Shown: positions 1-6,387, counted from the stretch's first letter. The stretch is DNA of 8,707 nt from JABFRJ01 sp031365465 (GCA_031365465.1 JANLYD010000359.1:1-8707); one strand, 5' to 3'. Notes: generated by a model from the sequence alone, not told the origin. Made by a program: numbers and translations.

Positions 1-818
1 GCGGCAAGCAGAGGGTGGCCGGATTCGATATCCATCGGTATCGGCCCGCCGGAGGTGGCGGACACGACGGCACGTTGGTGGGTCAAGACGTGGCGCACTT
101 GTGTGCCATCGACCGCATAAAGGGAGATCTGAGATTTTGGAAAACCGATCGCCAGCGCCGTTTCCAAAGCCTCGGCCCAACGGCCGGGTCCAGCCGTTTC
201 CAACTTCGCGAGGGACGAGAGCAATTGGGTGCTGTCGTTGGTTTCGCGCATCGCGATTTTGCGCTCCAGCATGTTGCAGCGAGCCCTGAGGTTCGTCGCA
301 TGATCCAACAGCGTGGCGCCGCGCATCCGCAAATTTTCGGCCTGTTGGAGCAGTTCGTCGCGTTGCTCGATCTGACGGGCGCGAAAGGTGCCGAGCAGCA
401 TGGCCACCAACAGCCATAGCACGGGCTGGGTCCAGACGCGGATCAGATAACTGAAATAGCGCTCTTCGATATCGGGATCGGGCAAGCCGATGACGACGGA
501 GCCAACGATGGCGATGCTGGCGGCGATCAGTCCGCTGACCGTGCCGTATTGCAGGCTGAGCAACAGGATGGCGATCCAGTAAGGATGCGGATTGATGCGC
601 GTGAGATTTGGGAACGCATCCCAGGCATATTCGAGCACCACCAAGGCGACCAACACCGCCATCTCGGCAAGCGCAAACGCCGGCGGGAGGACGGGCGACG
701 CCTGTCGCAGCCACGGGCGCCCGCCAGAGCTCGCACCGAGCGGATCGAACGGCTGGTTCTGTTCGAGCTTGATCACACCGGGCGTCACAGGCGCGCTCGT
801 TGGTTGCCCCCTGGTCAT
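1..818 (-). CDS. pelD: PelD-like inner-membrane regulator of Pel polysaccharide synthesis (3' end beyond the window)
   Basis: My translation of the minus strand gives 272 complete codons from ATG 818, running off the left edge. Hydrophobic segments lie at about residues 44-64, 79-111 (probably two helices) and 128-146, as in the multi-pass N-terminus of PelD. The stretch NPHPYWIAILLLSLQYGT (76-93) is the most PelD-like part. A charged, probably coiled-coil linker follows (about 147-195), then the beginning of a GAF-like domain (about 200 onward). In Pseudomonas aeruginosa, PelD is the inner-membrane c-di-GMP receptor that turns on Pel synthesis together with PelE, PelF and PelG. The degenerate GGDEF domain with the c-di-GMP-binding RxxD site would lie beyond the edge and cannot be checked here. 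The start is supported by a Shine-Dalgarno AAGGA (830-826) seven bases before the ATG. The gene follows the TPR gene by 53 bp in the same direction, so it is probably co-transcribed. Family identity is by recognition, not by a search. Confidence 0.85.
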   Translation of the reverse strand, partial: MTRGQPTSAPVTPGVIKLEQNQPFDPLGASSGGRPWLRQASPVLPPAFALAEMAVLVALVVLEYAWDAFPNLTRINPHPYWIAILLLSLQYGTVSGLIAASIAIVGSVVIGLPDPDIEERYFSYLIRVWTQPVLWLLVAMLLGTFRARQIEQRDELLQQAENLRMRGATLLDHATNLRARCNMLERKIAMRETNDSTQLLSSLAKLETAGPGRWAEALETALAIGFPKSQISLYAVDGTQVRHVLTHQRAVVSATSGGPIPMDIESGHPLLA

Positions 819-871
819 GTGTCAGTCCTTGCACGTTCTTGCATCTTGCAACACCAGAATTGGCGACACGA

Positions 872-2437
872 CTACTGATTTCCGGGCGCGGGAAACGGTG
901 CCGGTGCACTTTGCTTCGCAGCGGCTCCCGACTGCGCCGCCTTCAGCGCGAGCCGCCGCCGCTTGAAACGCTTGGCGACTTCAAGGGGCACCGAAATACG
1001 ACGCGCTTGAGTTTCGCCGGGCGTAATCGTGACGACCGGCGGGGTCAGCATCGTTTCGGTGCGAGCCGGTTCGCGGACCAACGAGTTGGAGGCCGCAGGA
1101 CGACCAGCGAGGGCGACCAGTTGCGCCTTCAGAGCAAGCCGGCGCTCGTCGGCCGCATCGACCGGGGTGGATGCGAGTTGCGCCCGCGCCTGATCGAGCC
1201 GGCCCTCGCGGAGATCGATGGAGGCTGCGATGAGACCGTCAGACTGAATGCTTTCGGGCGTTAAAACCGCGCGCACCTTGTCGAAGTCCAACACTTGACC
1301 GCTGGACATCAATCCGGCGGCGAGTGGGATGAGATCCTGGGGGCGGAAGCGCTGCAAACCCTGGCGCTCGGCACCCTTCATGGCCAGCTTGGCGTCTTCG
1401 GCATCGACGGCGGCGGTGACGAAACGCGTCGCGGTTTCGGTGGACATGTCGGGCGCTTGGGCCAGCCAACCGGCGAGGAACGCGCGCGCCGCCTGATATT
1501 GCACCTGGTCGACGAGGATTTCGCCTGCGGCAAGCGCCACAGCATCGCCTGACGTGCCGATGTCGCGCGCCATCTGCAGTGCCAGATCGTTGCGCTCTGC
1601 GGCGACGAGCTTTGAGATCATCTCGAGCGCGAAATCTTCGTCGGCCAAACCTTTGTACCATCGAATGCCCCGGCGAAGCGCATCCTGGGGAAGTTTCGTG
1701 GCGATCAAAGCATCAAACAGCATCAGGCGCTCGCGCGTGCCGCGGAGCCAGCGCCGATCATCGACGGCGCGAAGAATTTGCGCGGTCTGGGACATGTTGC
1801 CGTCGGCTGCGTAGAGAAACGCCAGCCGTTCCAACTCTTCGGGCCGGCGATAGCCGTTATTGCGACAGTCGATGAGGGCTGACTGCTCGCCTGCATAATC
1901 TCCGCTTCGCCGCAGCAAACCGATCAACCGTTGGCAAACCGGCTCCGCATAACGGATTGCCAATTGCGCCCGCAGCGCGCGGATCTGACCGGGTTCATCC
2001 TCGACTTGCCGATAGAGTTGGGCGAGTTGCCGCTGCAGAAAGATATCGCGGGGGCGCTGCTCGACCAGAAGTTCCAAAATCCGACGCGATTTTTCCATGT
2101 CGCCGTAATAGTCGTAGAAGCGGCGCAGGTTGACCAACGTGCGTTGCCGTTTGTCGCCGCGCGCAAACCGGCTCTCTAGAAGCGCCAGTGCACGACTTGT
2201 CTGGCCATCGCGCTCGAGTGCTTCGATGCGCTCGTCTTCGCCGGGCAAGACGGCCCAGGCAACCACGAGAGCGCCGAGGAAAATCAACCCGAGGACCCAT
2301 GTGTAGGCAGGCCCGGAGCGCGACCGCAAGCGCTGCAGCCAGCCCGCAGGCGCACCGTCGCCGGCAGGCCGCCAGCCGTCCGCGTTCCTGGCGCCCAGCA
2401 TTGCACTCTGATTGTCGAGGGAACTGTAGCTGTTCAT
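872..2437 (-). CDS. Membrane-anchored TPR protein in the pelB position (PelB/PelE-like scaffold without a beta-barrel)
   Basis: The protein is 521 residues from ATG 2437. It has a hydrophilic N-terminus, one transmembrane helix (about 43-64, WVLGLIFLGALVVAWAV), then an all-helical region of degenerate TPR-like repeats (about 68-450), and a Pro/Ala-rich, basic tail (about 455-521). Examples of repeat helices are RALALLESRFARGD and QRQLAQLYRQVEDEPGQIRALRAQL. Topology suggests an inner-membrane anchor with the repeats in the periplasm. It sits between pelA and pelD, where Pseudomonas has pelB and pelC. PelB is about 1200 residues with periplasmic TPRs and a C-terminal outer-membrane barrel; nothing barrel-like is visible here. 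PelE also combines membrane helices with TPRs, so this could be a PelE analogue. Open frame continues upstream to ATG 2542, but that start would overlap pelA by 53 bp, and the extension looks non-native. For ATG 2437, GGGAGGA (2460-2454) is 16 bases away and a weaker GAGAG is nearer. Function is inferred from context. Confidence 0.8.
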   Translation of the reverse strand: MNSYSSLDNQSAMLGARNADGWRPAGDGAPAGWLQRLRSRSGPAYTWVLGLIFLGALVVAWAVLPGEDERIEALERDGQTSRALALLESRFARGDKRQRTLVNLRRFYDYYGDMEKSRRILELLVEQRPRDIFLQRQLAQLYRQVEDEPGQIRALRAQLAIRYAEPVCQRLIGLLRRSGDYAGEQSALIDCRNNGYRRPEELERLAFLYAADGNMSQTAQILRAVDDRRWLRGTRERLMLFDALIATKLPQDALRRGIRWYKGLADEDFALEMISKLVAAERNDLALQMARDIGTSGDAVALAAGEILVDQVQYQAARAFLAGWLAQAPDMSTETATRFVTAAVDAEDAKLAMKGAERQGLQRFRPQDLIPLAAGLMSSGQVLDFDKVRAVLTPESIQSDGLIAASIDLREGRLDQARAQLASTPVDAADERRLALKAQLVALAGRPAASNSLVREPARTETMLTPPVVTITPGETQARRISVPLEVAKRFKRRRLALKAAQSGAAAKQSAPAPFPAPGNQ

Positions 2438-2489
2438 GACGGCACTCTCATCGTCCTCCCTGAAGCGCGTGTCACGGGTTATGGTAGGC

Positions 2490-4817
2490 TCAATCGTGAC
2501 ATTCAAAGCGGAGTTCGACCGGCTCGCGCGCATCGATGGCATAATTCAATGCCAAGCGGCCATCGGCACCGGTCCATCTGATCTCTTCGTTGAGTGCTAC
2601 GCCTGCGCGGCTCACCTTGATGCGAAACGACTTGTTACGCTTCCCTTCGAATGTGAATTCGCCATTACCATAGCCTTGCGCGGTCGCGGTTTGCACGCAA
2701 TCCTTGACCTCGCGACCCGAAAGTTGCCAACGGCTCTCGACGAGATTGAGCAGCGGCTCGGTCGGCGCGGTGATTGTGGTTTGTAACGCGGCGTCGGCAC
2801 TAGCTCGACTGCGCAGGGCGACAACAGGAGATGCGACCGCCGGGTCGAGACTAAGATACAGCGCGCCCGCATGACGATTGGAGCCGAGCACGCCGATGCT
2901 CGCCCCCGTATCGACCGACATCTGCTCGGCAGCATCAAAGCGCACGGTTGCGACGGCGCCGCGATTTTTGACGGTCCATTGAAACAGGCCGGTCTGTTCG
3001 ATGGTCGTGGTGAAAAAATCATCCGCCATGGCTGCATATTGGGAGGCGTCCATGGGCACGACTTGCGACGTACGCGCCAACTGAAGAAGACCACGCACTG
3101 CCGTCAGCGACGACTGCTTCTCGCCGGAATACATATGGTAGTAGAGATCGAACCCTTTAAGGCGACGTGGAAGCTCGGTGTTGCGAAGCGTATGCACGAG
3201 GTTCGCCTGACCGTTGAAGGGACCCGTCCAATCATTGGTGTAGGTGTTTTCGTTGCTGTTGACGGCGTAGATCTGACGTTCTTTGCCGACGATGCGCGAA
3301 ATCGGTGGGACATAGGCGACAGAGGGAAATTCCGGATCGAAGCGACTGTCGCCGCCGTTGATATTACGCACGCCGAGGGCGCGCGTGGCCCCGATGGCTG
3401 CCTCGTATGGCGTTGTGTCGCCGCTCCAAAGATAGAGCTTGGCGCGCTTGCCCTTGGGGGCGAACGTTTCCGATACCTTCAGGGCGCCGGCGACCTCGAT
3501 AGCAAGATCGAACGGCACGCGCAAATAAGTCCGCGGCAAGTCGTCGGAGCCGGCGACGTAGGGGTCATAGCGCTGGTTGGACACCGACTTGCCTGCGGCG
3601 CGGGCAATGGCGGTCGTGATGCGCTCCCGCCAGGGCTGATCGGGGGAGCGATAGTTCTTGATCAGTTTTTCTTCGGCGTTGCGATCGTACTGCTCGAAAA
3701 AACTCCAGTTGTAGGGATGGGTGTGCGTGTGGCTGGCGACCTCGACCTGGGGCAGTGCATAGAGACGGCGCGCCACGATGCCACCGGACACGATGCCGCC
3801 CAGCAACGGATTGACGTCGCCTGCGATGAGGCCCACCGAAACAGGCAGATCGGGGAACGGCTCGATGAGTTCTCGGGCGACGACCTCGGACGAGAGCAAC
3901 TGCCGGTAGCCCTCGACCTCGGAGAGATTGTTCCAGCCGTCGCCGTCGATCTGGCTGATGTAGAGGCGGCGACCGGAGACGGTCGTGACATCGGGGATGG
4001 GAAAGCGCTCGGAGCCGATACTCTTGGCGAAAAACTCGAATGGGTTGATGACCCATGACAGACGGTCGGTATTGGGTTCGAGCACGACGGTGAAATTCTG
4101 AGCGGCAAACCCGCCGCGCTCGCTGGTGGCAACGACGATGGCTTGCGAGCGGCCGGCCGGAGTTTCGGCGTCGATGACGAGATGGGCGCGCGCCTCGGCG
4201 TTGCGACGCAGCATCAACGGAAACCCAGGCAGCGCTTTGTCCAGCTTCTGCTCGAAGCCGATCATCGACGCATCCTGGCTCAGAACTTTGGAGCGATATG
4301 TCAGGTCGATGAACGTGCCGCCATGGCTGAGCCCGAGCGGCGCCAGGATGCGATTGATGGCGGGCACCATCTCGTCACTCTCTTTGGGCGCAATTTCTCC
4401 CAGCATGACGAAACGCAGGCCGGTGGCAGTGGCCTTTTCGAGCCACTCGACATAGGGGCCGGGCTGCTCCAGCGGTTCGACGAACCACGTCACCAGAGCG
4501 CGATAGCCGGCGAGTTCTGCAGGCGGCGGCAGTGGTAAATTGACGTCGCGGTATTCAAGGCTGTAGCCGAGATGATTAAGCGGCATCTCGGCTAGCTTGT
4601 GAATGCGCGTCTGATTCAACGCGCCCTCTTGCCTGCCGTCGTAAAGTGCCAGCACGCTGCGCGAGATGATCCGGCCGGAGAATTCGACGTCGAGCGCGCG
4701 TGTCGCGTTCGATGATGCAAGCGCAATACCGACTGCCAGCACAAGCAGCAGAAGCAGTCCCGGCAAAGCGTTATTGCAGCTGCCCGGGACGTGTTGTCGT
4801 CGTTGCATCAAGCGCAT
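2490..4817 (-). CDS. pelA: PelA-like secreted polysaccharide deacetylase lacking the glycoside hydrolase domain
   Basis: The protein is 775 residues. A signal peptide or anchor occupies about residues 17-35 (LPGLLLLLVLAVGIALASS). An alpha/beta region (about 50-260) resembles the middle, Rossmann/amidotransferase-like part of PelA. The deacetylase domain follows (about 283-600) and a beta-rich C-terminal domain ends the protein (about 605-775). Metal-dependent deacetylase motifs are visible: SQIDGDGW with D291 and D293, ASHTHTHPY with H363 and H367, plus RVPF (433-436) and SGDTTP (465-470). In P. aeruginosa, PelA is a periplasmic enzyme of about 950 residues that partly deacetylates Pel; its first roughly 300 residues form a glycoside hydrolase. 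That domain is absent here: the mature protein begins almost directly with the middle domain. It is the first gene of the leftward operon, 52 bp before the TPR gene. The start is uncertain because four ATGs crowd the 5' end inside a tandem repeat and no clear Shine-Dalgarno is present. ATG 4808 would shorten it by three residues. Confidence 0.85.
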   Translation of the reverse strand: MRLMQRRQHVPGSCNNALPGLLLLLVLAVGIALASSNATRALDVEFSGRIISRSVLALYDGRQEGALNQTRIHKLAEMPLNHLGYSLEYRDVNLPLPPPAELAGYRALVTWFVEPLEQPGPYVEWLEKATATGLRFVMLGEIAPKESDEMVPAINRILAPLGLSHGGTFIDLTYRSKVLSQDASMIGFEQKLDKALPGFPLMLRRNAEARAHLVIDAETPAGRSQAIVVATSERGGFAAQNFTVVLEPNTDRLSWVINPFEFFAKSIGSERFPIPDVTTVSGRRLYISQIDGDGWNNLSEVEGYRQLLSSEVVARELIEPFPDLPVSVGLIAGDVNPLLGGIVSGGIVARRLYALPQVEVASHTHTHPYNWSFFEQYDRNAEEKLIKNYRSPDQPWRERITTAIARAAGKSVSNQRYDPYVAGSDDLPRTYLRVPFDLAIEVAGALKVSETFAPKGKRAKLYLWSGDTTPYEAAIGATRALGVRNINGGDSRFDPEFPSVAYVPPISRIVGKERQIYAVNSNENTYTNDWTGPFNGQANLVHTLRNTELPRRLKGFDLYYHMYSGEKQSSLTAVRGLLQLARTSQVVPMDASQYAAMADDFFTTTIEQTGLFQWTVKNRGAVATVRFDAAEQMSVDTGASIGVLGSNRHAGALYLSLDPAVASPVVALRSRASADAALQTTITAPTEPLLNLVESRWQLSGREVKDCVQTATAQGYGNGEFTFEGKRNKSFRIKVSRAGVALNEEIRWTGADGRLALNYAIDAREPVELRFECHD

Positions 4818-4832
4818 CTCATCAAGCGCATC
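4806..4832 (-). repeat. 13-bp tandem direct repeat over the pelA start codon
   Basis: CATCAAGCGCATC occurs at 4806-4818 and again at 4820-4832 on the plus strand, separated by one base. Read on the coding strand, it places ATG triplets at 4831, 4822, 4817 and 4808. Only 4817 and 4808 are in the pelA frame. The upstream ATG 4831 opens an eight-codon frame that ends at a TGA overlapping the pelA start. Confidence 0.8.
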
Positions 4833-5050
4833 GGGACCGAGTGTCCAAGCCGACCGTTACGGCCTGCTCGGCGGCAGCTCATCAGGCTTTGAGAAGGCTT
4901 GCGCGACCGCCCGCAAAAGTCCTGGCTCACCCACACGAGAAAGCAATCCAGTCTCTAGCCCAAGCACACATGCGGCGCGAGTGGCTGCCAGCATCGCTGG
5001 CAGACATTTGTGGCGCAAATGTTATGCCGTTTTAGGCAAAGCGCGCGGCA
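4833..5050. other. Intergenic region upstream of pelA, downstream of the L,D-transpeptidase gene
   Basis: This gap between pelA and the end of the L,D-transpeptidase gene must carry the pelA promoter unless transcription reads through from the upstream gene. I see no convincing sigma-70 promoter and no EcfG-type site. The open frames crossing it on either strand have no family resemblance or good ribosome binding site. The only clear structure is the pair of hairpins at 4985-5022. Confidence 0.5.
4985..5022. repeat. Two abutting perfect inverted repeats downstream of the L,D-transpeptidase gene
   Basis: CTGCCAGC (4985-4992) pairs with GCTGGCAG (4996-5003) around a 3-base loop. The next base begins ACATTTG (5004-5010), which pairs with CAAATGT (5016-5022) around a 5-base loop. 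They lie about 30 bp after the L,D-transpeptidase stop in its transcription direction. No T-run follows on either strand, so they do not form a textbook intrinsic terminator. They may be a factor-assisted terminator, an mRNA-stabilising structure or protein-binding palindromes upstream of pelA. Confidence 0.7.
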
Positions 5051-5497
5051 TCAACGGACGACGATGACTTGGCTGCTGGCCATGCCGTTGGTCTCGATGA
5101 GTTTGTAGAGCGTGGCGGCGTTGGCGGTGTCGAGCCGGATGCAGCCATGGGACGCGGTGCGGCCGAGGTTGTGGGTTTGGGAGGTGCCGTGAATGGCCGT
5201 CCCCTGGTCGTCGATCGAGATCAGGTACGGCAGCGCCATATTCCACTTCTTGGAGAAGTAATACGGCGTCAGAGCGAACGGCTGATAGGATCCCGATCGC
5301 GTGTTGTAGCCATCCCTGCCGGTCGACACGCGCCAGGAATATTTCTTCACGCCGTCGACCAGCACTTCCATGCGCTGCTGCGACAGGTTCACTTTCGCAA
5401 CGATTTCAGAGGCAGTCGCGGTGGTGTGCGGCAGCGCGGCCGTCAGAAGCGAGACCAGACCGGAAATCAAGGCATACTTGAAGTGTCGCGGATGCAT
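5051..5497 (-). CDS. Small secreted L,D-transpeptidase (YkuD domain)
   Basis: The protein is 148 residues, with a signal peptide at about 1-29 (core YALISGLVSLLTAALP, likely cleavage in the ATAS region) and then a minimal YkuD catalytic domain over the rest. The diagnostic signature is present: H103 in AIHGT, then TASHGCIRL with H117 and the catalytic C119. This family makes 3-3 cross-links in peptidoglycan or attaches proteins to it, in the periplasm. There is no peptidoglycan-binding domain, so it is the bare catalytic form. The start at 5497 has a strong Shine-Dalgarno (AGGAG, 5508-5504) six bases away and is immediately followed by the signal peptide. A longer frame opening at 5626 adds 43 proline-rich residues that would bury the signal peptide, so it was not used. 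The gene is transcribed in the same direction as pelA, 233 bp upstream of it, and is probably a separate unit. Its exact peptidoglycan substrate cannot be told from sequence. Confidence 0.92.
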   Translation of the reverse strand: MHPRHFKYALISGLVSLLTAALPHTTATASEIVAKVNLSQQRMEVLVDGVKKYSWRVSTGRDGYNTRSGSYQPFALTPYYFSKKWNMALPYLISIDDQGTAIHGTSQTHNLGRTASHGCIRLDTANAATLYKLIETNGMASSQVIVVR

Positions 5498-5511
5498 CAA
5501 CGGCTCCTGAT

Positions 5512-5538
5512 AACGGTAAGTACGTAACAACGGTAAGT
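5512..5538 (-). repeat. Pair of 10-bp direct repeats upstream of the L,D-transpeptidase start
   Basis: AACGGTAAGT occurs at 5512-5521 and 5529-5538 (plus strand), with starts 17 bp apart. On the transcribed strand each reads ACTTACCGTT, and the nearer copy ends four bases before the AGGAG. A regulatory protein or RNA-level element could use them, but nothing shows this directly. Confidence 0.65.
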
Positions 5539-5709
5539 GCTTGGCGATTGCGAAACGGAGGCAAGGCGACGGATGCGGCGGCGGGCCGGCGCGCGGCTGC
5601 GGGTTTGGCGATGGTGCCGCGTTCACTTAAGAACGGGTTGAGAAATGGGTGCGAAAACCGGGTGCTCCGAGCCTGCCAAATATGCCCAGAACGCCCGGCA
5701 ACTCAACGT

Positions 5710-5715
5710 ATTATA
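5710..5715 (-). promoter_or_regulatory. Possible -10 element for the L,D-transpeptidase gene
   Basis: The minus strand reads TATAAT at 5715-5710, a perfect -10 hexamer in otherwise GC-rich DNA. The only good -35-like hexamer, TTGTCA, lies 22 bases upstream, which is too far for a standard sigma-70 promoter. If used, it would give a leader of roughly 200 bases before ATG 5497. Confidence 0.25.
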
Positions 5716-5852
5716 GTTACCTGTCCGACGATTGCTGTGACAACCACGCAACATCCTGATGGCATTCTGACGAAATCAAGGCTGATCGCTTGCTTGGAAA
5801 CGTACAAATCGGCCAAGTGTGCTGGCGAGTGATTCATTTGGAGAGACTGACA

Positions 5853-5984
5853 ATGTCGACCATGAAGAAAGCCGTTTTCGTCGCTGCCATGCTGAGCGCA
5901 GCCGTTGCCGTCAGCGCATGCCGCCGTGAAGTTCCCGAGCCGAACGGCCTGGGCGCGAAGAACATCGCAGCAGCGAACAAGTAA
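5853..5984 (+). CDS. Tiny lipoprotein candidate, 43 residues, function unknown
   Basis: The protein is 43 residues. A short basic start (MSTMKK) is followed by a hydrophobic stretch (AVFVAAMLSAAVAV, about 7-20) and a lipobox-like VSAC with the cysteine at residue 23. After the predicted cleavage only about 20 polar residues remain (RREVPEPNGLGAKNIAAANK). Size and layout recall entericidin-type lipoproteins, but I do not see a specific match. The -3 position is valine rather than the preferred leucine, so lipidation is likely rather than certain. The start at 5853 has GGAGAG (5840-5845) seven bases ahead; ATG 5862 in the same frame would give MKKAVF and is possible. A strong intrinsic terminator 54 bp downstream makes it a single-gene unit. 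Confidence 0.7.
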   Translation: MSTMKKAVFVAAMLSAAVAVSACRREVPEPNGLGAKNIAAANK

Positions 5985-6037
5985 ACTGAGAACAGCGCCA
6001 CCGATTCAACGGATGAGCGTACTCGGTTATCAAATTA

Positions 6038-6070
6038 CCCCGGCAAGCATGCTTGCCGGGGATTTTCGTG
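6038..6070 (+). terminator. Intrinsic terminator after the 43-residue lipoprotein gene
   Basis: A perfect 24-bp palindrome occupies 6038-6061: arm CCCCGGCAAG, centre CATG, arm CTTGCCGGGG. It is followed by ATTTTCGTG. The 10-bp GC-rich stem with a 4-base loop and a short T-run is a classic rho-independent terminator on the plus strand. It separates the two small plus-strand genes into independent transcription units. Confidence 0.88.
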
Positions 6071-6109
6071 TCTTGTTCACGTCGAAGCAGGCCTGTCGGC
6101 GGCTGAACC

Positions 6110-6135
6110 GGAACTGATGCGAAAGCGACGGCGTT
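6110..6135 (+). promoter_or_regulatory. EcfG-type (general stress response) promoter upstream of the 76-residue gene
   Basis: GGAAC (6110-6114) and CGTT (6132-6135) are separated by exactly 17 bases. This matches the alphaproteobacterial general stress response sigma factor (EcfG/RpoE2/SigT) consensus GGAAC-N16-17-CGTT. A start site about seven bases downstream would leave a leader of roughly 15 bases that still contains the ribosome binding site AAAGGAG (6143-6149). It also lies just after the terminator of the preceding gene, where a promoter is needed. Confidence 0.7.
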
Positions 6136-6156
6136 TTCCGTGAAAGGAGAAACGCC

Positions 6157-6387
6157 ATGAAGATCAAATTCGCCATTGCCGTAGCACTCACGGGGCTGGC
6201 AACGGCTGCGAACGCTCAAGTCACGCCACCCGCACCCACAAGTCCACCGCAGACCAAAGAGCCGGGCGGGCAGACGATCGTGCTCAACCCGACGCAGGCC
6301 GAATGCGCGACGGGCTGGAATGCCAACTTGAAATGGTCGAAAGAGCAGTTCGACCAGTTCTGCTCGACGTTGAGCAAAAGCAAATGA
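6157..6387 (+). CDS. Small secreted protein with a cysteine pair, function unknown
   Basis: The protein is 76 residues. A clear signal peptide (MKIKFAIAVALTGLATAANA, cleavage after residue 20) leads to a Pro/Thr-rich linker (about 21-38). A compact C-terminal segment with C50 and C69 follows, reading roughly NPTQAEC, then ATGW, NLKWSKEQFDQFC and a Lys/Ser tail. The spacing suggests a small disulfide-closed, probably helical unit of about 30 residues in the periplasm or outside the cell. Short proteins with this tail pattern seem familiar from Rhizobiales genomes, but I know of no assigned function. The start at 6157 is well supported by AAAGGAG (6143-6149), seven bases away. An EcfG-type promoter stands directly upstream, so a role in envelope stress survival is a reasonable inference. 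The gene converges on cobT, with nine bases between the two stops. Confidence 0.85.
   Translation: MKIKFAIAVALTGLATAANAQVTPPAPTSPPQTKEPGGQTIVLNPTQAECATGWNANLKWSKEQFDQFCSTLSKSK

Larger units (their letters stand above)
5498..5852. other. Divergent intergenic region of about 355 bp
   Basis: This lies between the leftward L,D-transpeptidase gene and the rightward lipoprotein gene and should hold the promoters of both. Visible are a pair of 10-bp direct repeats next to the L,D-transpeptidase ribosome binding site and a perfect TATAAT on the minus strand at 5715-5710. A GC-rich stretch lies at about 5570-5625. A 94-codon plus-strand frame (5548-5832) crosses it, but its translation looks like noise. 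No RNA gene is recognised. Confidence 0.5.

Noticed and set aside
2438..2542. Longer start for the TPR gene, adding 35 residues
   Set aside because: It would overlap the end of pelA by 53 bp. The added residues show no pattern linking them to the protein, and ATG 2437 gives gene spacing like the next junction.
2871..4058. Long plus-strand open frame (395 codons) opposite pelA
   Set aside because: It lies entirely antisense to a well-supported deacetylase gene. Its translation shows no domain, and long antisense frames are expected in GC-rich coding DNA.
5498..5626. Longer start for the L,D-transpeptidase, adding 43 residues
   Set aside because: The extension is proline-rich, would place the signal peptide internally and skips the strong AGGAG at 5508-5504.
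5784..5830. GGAAA near 5796 as a second EcfG-type promoter for the lipoprotein gene
   Set aside because: The fifth base is wrong and no CGTT follows at 16-17 bases, so the match fails at both boxes.
5548..5832. 94-codon plus-strand frame in the intergenic region
   Set aside because: No good ribosome binding site, a composition unlike its neighbours and no recognisable motif. It overlaps likely promoter DNA.
5790..5852. In-frame upstream extension of the 43-residue lipoprotein
   Set aside because: It would put 21 residues before the signal sequence and ignore the well-spaced GGAGAG ahead of ATG 5853.
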